From Emiliania huxleyi CCMP1516 (taxonomy: Eukaryota > Haptophyta > Isochrysidales > Noelaerhabdaceae), in the NCBI RefSeq assembly GCF_000372725.1, contig NW_005195368.1, positions 160,429 through 224,428 on the forward strand: a DNA stretch of 64,000 bases, given 5' to 3'. The translations under genes were made by a program, and so were the position numbers. Shown here in pieces: positions 1-12,000 of this stretch (within the stretch, counting starts at the first letter, position 1; every line of letters begins with the position of its first letter). The notes beneath the pieces were generated by a model. The model was not told the DNA's origin and searched no databases. It worked only from the letters and a program-made list of their open reading frames with translations.

Positions 1-81
1 GAGCGGCGCAAGCGCAAGAAGGAGAAGCGGGATCGCCGCCGCCGCGAGAAGGAGGCGGGCGAGGCCTCCGAGAGCGGCTAG
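1..81 (+). CDS. 3' end of an unidentified gene (partial)
   Basis: Frame 1 is open from the window edge and ends at TAG 79-81, giving about 26 residues rich in Lys, Arg and Glu with an acidic/Ser end (tail EAGEASESG). A charged basic tail like this is common in nuclear or RNA-associated proteins, but no domain is visible and the gene begins outside the window. The codon bias is GC-rich, as in the neighbouring genes. Function cannot be assigned. Confidence 0.5.
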   Translation, partial: ERRKRKKEKRDRRRREKEAGEASESG

Positions 82-521
82 CTCGGTAGCTCCCTCCCCC
101 GCAGTGCACAGAGCGCGCAGAGGCTGGAGGCTGGCACAGCCGCGCAGCGCGCAGGCGCTGGTGTGTGGTGAGTTGTGGCGAGTCTCGCCTCTCTGCGTCT
201 GGCGGCTTGGTGCTACTATCAGTCGTTATCAATCGATGTAAATACGAAGTACGATCCCTGCTACAGCCTCTATACTCTACGTAACGTACACGAGAGGGGC
301 CACACGAGCATCGCGCTGGATGGTGTACGGCTGTCGCACCGCACTGCACACATTGCACCACACCAGTAGAGTTCCGTCACGCGCCCCCCCGACCTCGGGA
401 CCGACCGCCGAGCGGATCATTGCGTGTCTACCGCCAACCCAGTACCGCGGCTGTGCGGCGGTCCACGCACAGGTTGCCACAGCAATGACAATGGAAGTAG
501 ACAAATAACCTGGGTTCAAAA
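82..521. other. Intergenic, convergent 3' regions
   Basis: About 440 bases lie between the end of the partial plus-strand gene and the stop of the minus-strand Kelch gene. The stretch is slightly less GC-rich than the genes. Only short unconvincing reading frames are present, and I see no RNA gene or repeat. Confidence 0.5.
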
Positions 522-2267
522 CTACAGCGAGACAAGGCCGAAGAACGCCCTCTCCGTTGCCATCGGGGGTGCCATCACCTCCCACGCATTCGTAGCCAGA
601 TCGTACCGCTCCACCGAGTTGAGATAGAGAAAGCCGTCGCTCTCGTCGCACATGCAGCCGCCCACAGCGTACAGATTGCCGTCGAGCACCGCTGCGCCTG
701 GACCCTGCCGCCCCTTCGCCATCGGCGCGACGACCTCCCATGCGTTTGTAGTCGGATCGTACCTCTCCACCGAGGTGGGGGTCTGCCCGGTGGCGCCGCC
801 GCCCCCCACAGCGTACAGCTTCCCGTCGACGCCCACAAGACCGAAAGTGTCTCGCGCCGTCAGCAAGGGCGCCACCACCTCCCACGCATTCGTAGCCGGA
901 TCGTAGCGCTCCACCTCAGTGTGGGATTCTTCGCCATCCCAACCGCCTGCCGCATACAGCTTGCCATCGAGCACGGCGACGCCAACGCGCGACCGCGCCG
1001 TGGACAACGGCGCCACAGCCTCCCACACATTCGCAACCGGGTCATAGCGCTCCACCGAGCTGAGCCAGCCGTCGTCGTCGTTGAAGCCTCCCACCGCGTA
1101 CAACTTGCCGTCGAGCACCAACACCCCGAAGGTCTCGCGTGCCGTCAGCAGCCACGGCACCGTCTCCCACGCATTCGTAGCCGGATCGTACCGCTCCACC
1201 GAACGGAGCTGCACGTTGCCACCCACGCTGCCGCCTACCGCGTACAGCCTGCCGTCGAGCACCGCCGCGCCGAGATCGTGCCGCGCCGTTGTCATCGACC
1301 TCACTGCCTCCCACGCGCTCGTCGCCGGGTCGTACCGCTCGACCGAACTGAGGACCGCCGAGGCGCCGGGGCCAGACAAGCCGCCCACAGCATACAACTT
1401 CATCCCTCCGGTGCGAGGCCGCGGCCGGGCTGTGCTCATGATGGCCAAGCCCGGCGCCTCGAGAAGCATCTGCTTCCCGACCCGTGTGTCGAGCAGCGGC
1501 TCTTCCATGACCACGCCGTTGAGAAACTCGCGCGGAAGCAGCGCGAACCGCACACGCGAGAGCAGCGCCGCCACCTCCTCCTCGCCGGGCGGCGGGTCGT
1601 GTGCCTGCAGCCAGGCCACGCCAGCACGGTACACATCCTCCTCGCTCGCGCGCAGCCGGTCGTCCTCGAGCAGAGAGCGGACGATCGACGCTGGCGCCGC
1701 TGTCCACGCCTCCCCTCCCGCCACCACCTCGCCAAAGTTCGCGCGCGCAGCCTTGGCCGCCGCCTCTGCGAGCCGCGGCAGCCGCCCGATTCGGTCTGCC
1801 AGCTCCCAGACCGCGAGAGCGTTGGAGGCGGCGAGGCGCGACACGTATGCCTCCGCCGCAGCTTCGAGAAGCTCATCCATCTGCAGGAACGCCGCGCCCG
1901 CAAGCAGCTCGGCGAGCGCATCCTCGTCCGCCACCTCCGCCTCGCCCGTGTAGGCAAACTCGAGGCACGCTTTAAGACAGGCGGTCGAGAGAGCTGTGAG
2001 GTCAAGCGGGCCGCGGCAGTCGCCGGGCCACTTCCCAGACCACAACGTCTTGAAGTATTTGCTCGCGCCGACCAAAACGATCCTGTGCGCCCCGACTGTC
2101 TCGCCATCCGCCGACTCGAGCTCGACGTCGCACAGCTCTCCGGCGCGGAACTTGTCGACGGCGTCCCGATGCAGCGCCTGGCTACCGCCGCTGAGGAGGA
2201 TGGCGGGCGAGGCGGCGGAGGCGGAGGGCGCGGAGCAGGAGGACGAGCGGGAGCGCTTCCGTGACAT
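522..2267 (-). CDS. BTB-BACK-Kelch protein (KLHL-like)
   Basis: An intronless 581-residue protein. A BTB/POZ fold covers about residues 30-135 (AGELCDVELES, then VGAHRIVLVGASKYF), a BACK-like helical region about 140-250, and six Kelch blades fill 285-581, each with the LYAVGG turn and the SVERYDP..NAWE strand. Proteins of this architecture are usually substrate adaptors for cullin-3 ubiquitin ligases: BTB binds CUL3 and the propeller binds the substrate. That role is inferred from the family. The ATG at 2267 is preferred because it starts a Ser/Arg-rich leader directly before BTB; the frame runs 47 codons further upstream through T-rich sequence that looks like 5' UTR. The Kelch repeats are very alike, which suggests recent amplification or gene conversion. 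Confidence 0.93.
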   Translation of the reverse strand: MSRKRSRSSSCSAPSASAASPAILLSGGSQALHRDAVDKFRAGELCDVELESADGETVGAHRIVLVGASKYFKTLWSGKWPGDCRGPLDLTALSTACLKACLEFAYTGEAEVADEDALAELLAGAAFLQMDELLEAAAEAYVSRLAASNALAVWELADRIGRLPRLAEAAAKAARANFGEVVAGGEAWTAAPASIVRSLLEDDRLRASEEDVYRAGVAWLQAHDPPPGEEEVAALLSRVRFALLPREFLNGVVMEEPLLDTRVGKQMLLEAPGLAIMSTARPRPRTGGMKLYAVGGLSGPGASAVLSSVERYDPATSAWEAVRSMTTARHDLGAAVLDGRLYAVGGSVGGNVQLRSVERYDPATNAWETVPWLLTARETFGVLVLDGKLYAVGGFNDDDGWLSSVERYDPVANVWEAVAPLSTARSRVGVAVLDGKLYAAGGWDGEESHTEVERYDPATNAWEVVAPLLTARDTFGLVGVDGKLYAVGGGGATGQTPTSVERYDPTTNAWEVVAPMAKGRQGPGAAVLDGNLYAVGGCMCDESDGFLYLNSVERYDLATNAWEVMAPPMATERAFFGLVSL

Positions 2268-3384
2268 TGTGGCTCGTGAACGTCTTGGCCGGGGTTGTGT
2301 TTTTTCTCTTCTTTCTTGTTTTTGTGTGAACGCACAGACCTTCAAACAAAACAAACTCTCTCTCTCAGACCTTCGGGAGGCAAGAAAATGCACGGCCGAT
2401 GGCCCCAAGATCGTGGCCGCGCTGCCACCCGCTCGAGAGACTGCGAAGAGAGATAGGAAGAGGCAGACTCCCTAGGGTGGGCGACGGCTAGCGCATCACA
2501 CACCTCTCCTTAAAATCCCTGTGTGGTGGCGGCGTGCCTAGGGTGCCCACAGGACCCAAAAAAAGAAAGGAAAAAAGAAATGGGCCAACCCCGATCGCAG
2601 CACTTCGTGTTGCGTCCTCCTCGGTGCGTGCGGCGCGAGGCGAGCGCGACATGTGAGGGGTGCTGGCTCAGCGGCAGAAGCGGCGTTCTCAGAGCGATCC
2701 TCGCACGACACTAGGCAGGACTGGCGCACTGGCACTAACACTGAGAAGAAGAATGTCTCGAGGCATCGACTTTCGCACTGTCCCTCTGTGTTCGTGTGCG
2801 TCGCCCATCTCTCCCTGGAGATGACTGCTCTATTTATTTATTTATTTGGCTTTTTGCATCGAGCCATTTTCTACTGAATCGGGGGCTCCTCAGAGCTGAG
2901 GAGACTGAAACCGAACAAAAGTAAAGAAGCGAGGAATTTTCCCGGGCTCCTGCCGTTCTTAAAGTTCTTTTGTGTACGGTATTGAAAGCGGTATTGAAAG
3001 CTATACGGTATTGAAAGCGGCGAGCGGCGGGGCGCGGCGGGAGGGTGGACATATGTTCTATCGCGAGAAAAAGAATTCAATCACAATCTCGAATCTGCGC
3101 CGTCTCATCCAATCTGTACTGCTGTGCGTATCAAGCTGTAGCGAGAATTCAATCTGTGCACCGAGTGTACCGCGAGAAAAAGAATTCAAAACTCAAAAAC
3201 GGGCTGGGTGGCCGCGGTGGCCTAAACCAACGCGACGTACTGTTCGTAGTCTGTACTGCTGTGCGTCTACTCTACGACTCATACGACGTTGACGTACCTC
3301 ACCTCCAATCATGGTCCATGCTGTCTCCATGTGCTCTTGTGCTGTGAGCCTGAGTGTGTGTGGGAGCCCCGCTGTGCGCTGCCG
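2268..3384. other. Intergenic region with dispersed and short direct repeats
   Basis: This is the 5' side of the Kelch gene and the 3' side of the next minus-strand gene. It holds a dispersed repeat (2437-2550), an ATTT run near 2830, three copies of GGTATTGAAAGC at about 2980-3015, and two copies of a block with CGAGAAAAAGAATTCAA (about 3062 and 3172). No convincing coding sequence is present. Confidence 0.5.
2437..2550 (+). repeat. Dispersed repeat, copy 1 (upstream of the Kelch gene)
   Basis: This block shares a near-identical core (GGGTGGGCGACGGCTAGC, then CTCTCCTTAAAAT) with 62340-62430. Its right part (GTGGTGGCGGCGTGCC) matches 5828-5935 and 62805-62880. A related short motif, ACTGGCGCACTGGCACTA, lies at about 2719 and recurs at about 5897. 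The copies sit upstream of minus-strand genes. Confidence 0.65.
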
Positions 3385-5722
<2,338 letters not shown>

Positions 5723-6073
5723 GCTCGTGCGTGCGACGTGACGGTCGGGAGCTCGCGCGAGGGCAGCTCGTCGTGTGCGAGCGCGGGATTGCAGTCAAGC
5801 CAGAAAAAGAATTTTCTCTAGAAGAATTTTCGTGGCGGCGTGCCGTCCTCCCATCCCTCCCTTGGGTTGTCTGTTTTCTTTCTTTCTTTTCTTTACTGGC
5901 GCGCACTGGCACTAGCACAGGTACCCCGCGGGAGCCGCCTAAGAATTTAAGGACAATTCTCTCTCACACAGCAGACTGGCTCGACACAGGCGCTGACGGC
6001 AAAGCGCACCCTAAGTCCACAGCCGAACACAGACCGCGAGACCGCTGACACCGCAATACGTGAATTATTATAG
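5723..6073. promoter_or_regulatory. 5' region of the MBOAT gene with AATTTTC motifs and dispersed repeat copy 2
   Basis: Close to the start codon, 5800-5832 carries AGAAAAAGAATTTTC followed by GAAGAATTTTC. The stretch 5828-5935 repeats the GTGGCGGCGTGCCGTCCTCCC and CTGGCGCGCACTGGCACTAG motifs found at 2523/2719 and 62811. Position in front of the gene suggests promoter or UTR sequence, but no transcription start can be shown. Confidence 0.45.
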
Positions 6074-9000
6074 CTAGACGGATTGCTGCCCCACCGATGT
6101 CTCGTGGCCGACGTCGCCACCGTCGTCGCCGCCGCCGCCGCGGACCGTCCGTTCGAAGAGGCCGCCAACGGCGCGGCAGACGAGCCTCTTCCAACGGCGG
6201 AGGTCCACCCTTGCCCGGGCCGGAGTCGCGCCGAGGCCCTTAGCCACGAGCACCAGCGACACCTACGGAGGGGCTCGCGCGGGCGTCACGCGGGGGAAAC
6301 CGGCGCGGAGAACGCCCACCGCCGCCGCGCGCCTCGTGGTGGCGCCCAGGGTAGCACGATTTCGCCAGGTCCTTGTAGAGGCCTCCGGCGATGAGCTCCT
6401 GCGGTGCATTGGAAGGAGAGGTGGAGGGCATGGGACACGGCGGGATGGCCGCGCCACTGAGAGAATCGCTCTCCTGCGGCGTGGTCTCAAAGAAGCGCGA
6501 GAAGGGCACGCCGCCCTTGTCGGGGTCGTTCTCGTGCGCCATCACGATCGGCAGCCTGTCCTCGCGCGCCTGCCTGACCTGCTCGGCCAGCCTCTCGTCC
6601 GACCAGGTGTCCTCGTTGAGGTAGAGCAGCATGTGCGTCGCGTCGCCGGCGCGGCGCGGCGCCGAGCGGCGCATGATACTGGAGCGGCGGTGAGAAGCTG
6701 TAGCAGAGCCGCGGTCCTCGGCCGTGGAGACGGCGAGGCTGGCAAAGGCGTCGGCGAGCTCGTTGGCCAGCTCCAGTGCGCCCGCGTTGGCCGGCGAGGC
6801 CCAGAGCGTCACGGGCTTCGCAAGGGCGAACGAGTGGGTGCGCGGCTCACCCGGCACGTAGAGGCCGAGGGCGTCTTGCCTCACGTAGTCGGGCGAGCAG
6901 AGGAGCACCGCCTACGGGTGCAAAGCGGGAACGTCCAGACACTAGAGAGAGAGGCGCGGTGTATAGACTAACGGCGCCTCGACGATGATCTTCAGCGAGA
7001 CGCGCTGGAACTCCTCGATGCGATACCACGTCGTCTGCGTGCGGCCCTGGTCAAAGATGTCCGACTGCAGTTCGTCGGGGCACTCGTCGCGCAGCGCCTG
7101 CAGCGTCCCGCCGCCCTTGGCCGGGTCCGCTTCTTGCACGAGGACGAGCGGCTTGCTCTGCTCGAGCGACGCGCGGATCTCTCGGAGGCAGTTCTGGTGG
7201 CGCGCACGGACAAGCGAAGGGTGAGCCGCGGGGAGTGTCGAGGGGGGGCTCGGCGGCTCGCGCTGCTTTGGGGAGGCGTGGCCGGGCGGCGTGCGAGCGC
7301 CGGTGAGCGGAAGTAGCCCTGCGAGAGGAAGAAGAGGATCATTTGCGTGCGTCGGATGTACTCCTCGAGCGCCCCGATGTCTTTGAGATCATCGACCTAT
7401 GAGAGTACAGGACGCGCAGTCAGAGGCGCTGTCTCCCTGTACGCGGCGCGATGATATGCGTGCGCGCGTCGAGAAAGACTTTGATGCCTGGCAGCAGCAG
7501 CTGCAGCTCGCTCTTGATGACTCCGACGGTGTCCTGACCAGTCGACCTATTCGGGGTCGGGGGTGCCTCATGCGCGGTTCGGACCCTCTTCTTCCCTCCG
7601 CAGCTGTGATTCACCAGATGTGCGAGAGGAAGAGGTGCCACGCGAGGCCCCGCGCGAGGGTGAGTTCGGGCGGCTGCTTGGTGGAGACCAGGCGGATCGT
7701 TGGGACCTTGGCGGTGCGGCGGGCGGCGACGACGGCGCCGGCGAGGGAGATCAAGAGCGCGACTCCGGCGAGGCCGATCATCGTGCTGACGATCGGGTTA
7801 AGCTTGCTGAAACCGAATACGGCGGCCGCGTCATCGGTTCCGGAGCGCTCCACGATGCGGAGGAAAATGGTGGTCCAATTGGCGCCGAGGAAGAAAAGGA
7901 GGAGGATGAGGCTCATCGCGACGGCGAGGACAGAATCCTCGACACGCTTGTACGGCTTGGTGGCGGCGACGAGCGCGACATAGAAGGAGCAGATGAGCGT
8001 TGCCACCACGAGCCGAAGCAAGGCGTTCTCCTCCGGGATCAGCAGCACGAAGCCCGTCAGCACGAGCTTGCGGGCCAGCTCCAACGCCTCCCACCAGTAA
8101 AAGGTCAATTTGTACTCCCGATGAAGGAAGGCGGTCGCTCGCGTCAGCGCCGTCGGCGTCTTGGCCTGCAGCGGCTTGTAGCAAGCGAAGAGGAGCGCCG
8201 TGAAGAGGACCAACGAACCGACGGGCCAGAGGACGATGAAGCCGATGGCGAGGGCGGTGATAGACTTGTGATCCTCGGTGCTGCACTCGACGCTCGCGTC
8301 CAGCCGCATGTAGGAGACGTGCCGCAGCGACTCGCCGGGCGGAGAGATGGTGTAGGCCTATCAGCAGCAGACCGCGAGGACTGAGGGTGGTGTGTGTGCG
8401 ACGGCAGTCATCAGCTGGAGGCGCCTGACAACTCCACGCGCGGAAGATGGAGGCGCTGATGGAGGGCACAAAGCAGAAGACGAGCACGAGGCCGGCCGGC
8501 GTGAGGTCGAGGAGGCCGAGGGCCGCCAGTGCGTACCACGGCCTCGCGTGCGGCGCCGGGGCGGCGCGACAGCCGTGGAGCCGCAGGCTTACTCCAGCGA
8601 TCATTAGCAGCGCTATGAGGGCGATGGGCGAGAGGGCGATGCCGAGCAGCCGCAAACCGTAGCCGAGGCACTGCTGTGGCAAGAAAAGGCCCGACCAGTC
8701 GATGGAGACGGCGTTGGCTACTGCGTCGGTCCAGCCCGTGTACTCTGGAGGCAGACGCGTGGAGTAGGTGGTGGACAAGACGGTGACAATCTGGTAGAAG
8801 CCAAACAGTATCTTGGTCTTGGCCGTGAGGCCGATCGCGACGCACCAATAGACGGCACGGTCTGCAAGGCGGAGCAGAAGGCCGATGTAGGGCTTCTCCC
8901 GCCACTCTGTCATGCTGTAGCAATACGCCGCGAGGCCGCATGCGGCGCAGAGGCCGAGCACGAGGCCGACGATGCGGCCAGCCGCCGCGCCGCGCGGAGC

Positions 9001-12000
9001 GCACTCCTTGCACTTTTCGCCGTCGTCGAGGTAGTGATTATCCGCGACGCAGAGCTGGCACTCGGGGCCTTTGAAGTCCAAAGCGCAGTACGCGTCCGAG
9101 CCCGCCTCCTCCGTCCTCCGGCGGCGAGAGGCGCCTATCGACTCGCCGCCGGCGCATCGCGCCTCGCCTGCCCTGTCGCCCCCGAAGTCGCGGCACTCCG
9201 TCAGCACGGCGGAGGAGGGGCTGGCGCGCCAGAAGCCGCGCGGGAGGACGAGGGAAGAGAGGGTGGTATTGTCTGAGCAGACAGCGTTCGTCGGGCAGGA
9301 CTTGCAGTACTCGGTCGGGGATCTAAAGATGTCGTTCGGGTCGGCAGTCGAGGTCAACAGGTAGAAGCCTTTCTTGCAAAACGAGCAGGTGGTGCTGCCG
9401 TTGGCCGAGCTGAGGGGGTGAGGGCACGGGACGCAAAGGCCCTGGCCGGCGTTGGCGGCGTATTTACCAGCCTCGCACTCGTCGCACGCGAAGCTGCCTG
9501 CCTTCGACGAGGTGCCGGGAGGGCAAGGCTCGCACTTGGCCTGCCCCTTGTTTTCGGCAAAAGTGCCAGGCGAGCACGGCGTCGGATCGATGCTGCCCGT
9601 GGAGCACGCGCTGCCGACGGGGCAGGCCTTGCACTCGCCCGCGTCGGCGAGGTCGGTCGCGTTCGCGTAAGTGCCGGAAACGCAAGGAAGCGCCGCCGCC
9701 GCGCCAACAGCGCAGTAGTGACCCGGCAAACACGCCTTGCACTCCGTCTTGCTGGTCTCATTCTGGTACGTGCCGCCGGCGCAGGGCGTGCACTCGCCCT
9801 GCCCGTACGCGTCCGTGTACGACCCCTTGGCGCACACCGACTGCTCGGTGGAGCCGGCGGCGGCGAAGTGGCCCGGAGCGGCGTCGGTGCACTCGCTCCC
9901 GGCGGTGAGGTTTGTGGCGTTCGAGTACGACCCGGCGGAGCAAGCAAGGGGGACGTCCGCGGTCCCTCTCGGGCAATAGCGGCCAGCAACGCAGGGCAGC
10001 GGCTCATAGGTCGCCTCTGTGGGGCACTGGGAGCCAGCGGGGCAGGGGCCGGCGCAGCTGCTGCTCGACTGGTACTCGGGGTCGGCCGAGCCGAGGAGGC
10101 CGGCGGCGCAGGCGAAGGGGAAGTCCTGCTCGACGGGCAGCAACGGCAGCTGGTAGAGGCTCTTGCCGAGGAGGGAGGGATCGCCGCCGGTCTCGTTGTT
10201 CCAGTTGCATGGCTGCACGAAGGTCGTGTCCTGGCAGTGCCACTCGCTTTTGACGTCGAGGTTGAGCGCGCAATGTTCGCGGTGATCAGGGCAGACATTG
10301 ATCGGGTTGCCTCGCGAGTCCGTCGGGCACGCCTTCCGGTACACCTCGCAGCGCGCGTTTGGCAGCCAGCGGCCGGCCGGGGCGGGGAGGGTGTAGGAGA
10401 CCTCGCCAGCGAGCAGGAAGACGGAATTCCCCTGACCCTCAGCAGAGCAGCCGCTGATGAGGGTGCCGTCGCTAAGGGAGGTGCGCCCACCCGCCGAGTA
10501 GAGGCCGCCGCCAGACTCTGTGGCGATGCAATTGGAGATGGTTGAGCGGGCCAGGCTGGCTGAGCCCGACGCAACGTACACTGCTCCGCCTCGCCTGGCA
10601 TTGCAGCCGGAGATGGTGGAGTCGGTCACGTTGAGGTCGGAGTCCCACGTATATGTCGCTCCGCCGTCCTGCCAGGGGGAGGCGCGGCGAGGCGGCGGTG
10701 ACTCTCCTTGCCTTGTCTTGAGCCTACTCATCTCACGCCCCGCTGCCGTATGGCGCTACTGGAGGTGGCTAGCTCTACGCGGCGCACCCGAGCAGAGCGG
10801 CCAGTCACGTTCGATCTGATTATCGAGACCGCACCGCTGTTAAGCGCGTAGACGACGCCGGCGTACTGCGGTTGCGAGGAGAGAATGGGATGAGGCCAGC
10901 CGTGTCCCTCTCTATCTCTCGCCCCGCTGCCGTGGGGCGTTGCTGGAGGCGGCTAGCTCTGCGAGGCACACCTCGCCAGCTGAGCAGCCAGTCACGGTCG
11001 TGTCGATGAGCGAGACCGCACCGCTGTTCCTCGCGTAGACGACGCCGCCGGACTGCGGTTTCGAGGAGAGAGCGGGGTGAGGTAGGCGAGGCCCTCATTA
11101 TCTCTCGCTGCCGAGAAGCGCTGCAGGGCGGCCGCTGGCTCTACGCGGCGCACCCACTGAGCCGAACAGCCCGTCACGTCTGAGTCGGTTATCGAGACGA
11201 CCGCACCGCTGTCCTTCGCGTAGACGACGCCCCCGTCCTGCGGTTGCGAGGAGAGAGCGGGGTGAGGCAGACGGGCCCTCTATTTCTCGCCCCGATGCCG
11301 TGCGGCGCTGCAGGGCGGGCTGCTAGCTCTACGCGGCGCACAGAGACAGCCGAACAGCCCATCACGGTGGAGCCGATTATCGAGACCACACTGCGATCCG
11401 CGTAGACGACGCCCCCGTGCTGCGGTTGCGAGGAGGGAGAGCGGGATATGAGGTAGGCGTGCCCTCTCCATCTCTCGCCCTGCTGCTGTCCGGCACTGCA
11501 GGGCAGCTAGCTCTAGCGCACATAGTCGGCAGAGCAGTCTCTGACCGTCGAGTCGATGATCTCGACGTCGCCTGCGCCTTTCGCGTACACAGCGCCGCCG
11601 AACTGCGGTTGCAGAAGAAAGCGGGGTGAGACACACTGCCGTTGTCCATCTCACGCCCCGCTGCCGTATGGCGCTACTGGAGGTGGCTAGCTCTACGCGG
11701 CGCACCCGAGCAGAGCAGCCAGTCACGTTCGACCTGGTTATCGAGACCGCACCGCTGTTCCACGCCCTGACGACGCCGCCGAACTGCGGTTGCGAGGAGA
11801 GAGCGGGGTGAGGCAGCCGTGTCCCCCTCTATCTCTGAGGCGGCTAGCTCTACGCGGCGCACAGAAGCAGAGCAGCCAGTCACGGCCGAGCCGATTATCG
11901 AGACCGCACCGCTGTTACTCGCGTAGATGACGCCGCCGTCCTGCGGTTGCGAGGAGAGAGCGGGGTGAGACTGCCGTGGCCCTCTCCATCTCACGCCCCG

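Noticed and set aside
1436-2335. Frames opposite or shifted to the Kelch gene
   Set aside because: Shadow frames of a well-defined coding sequence.
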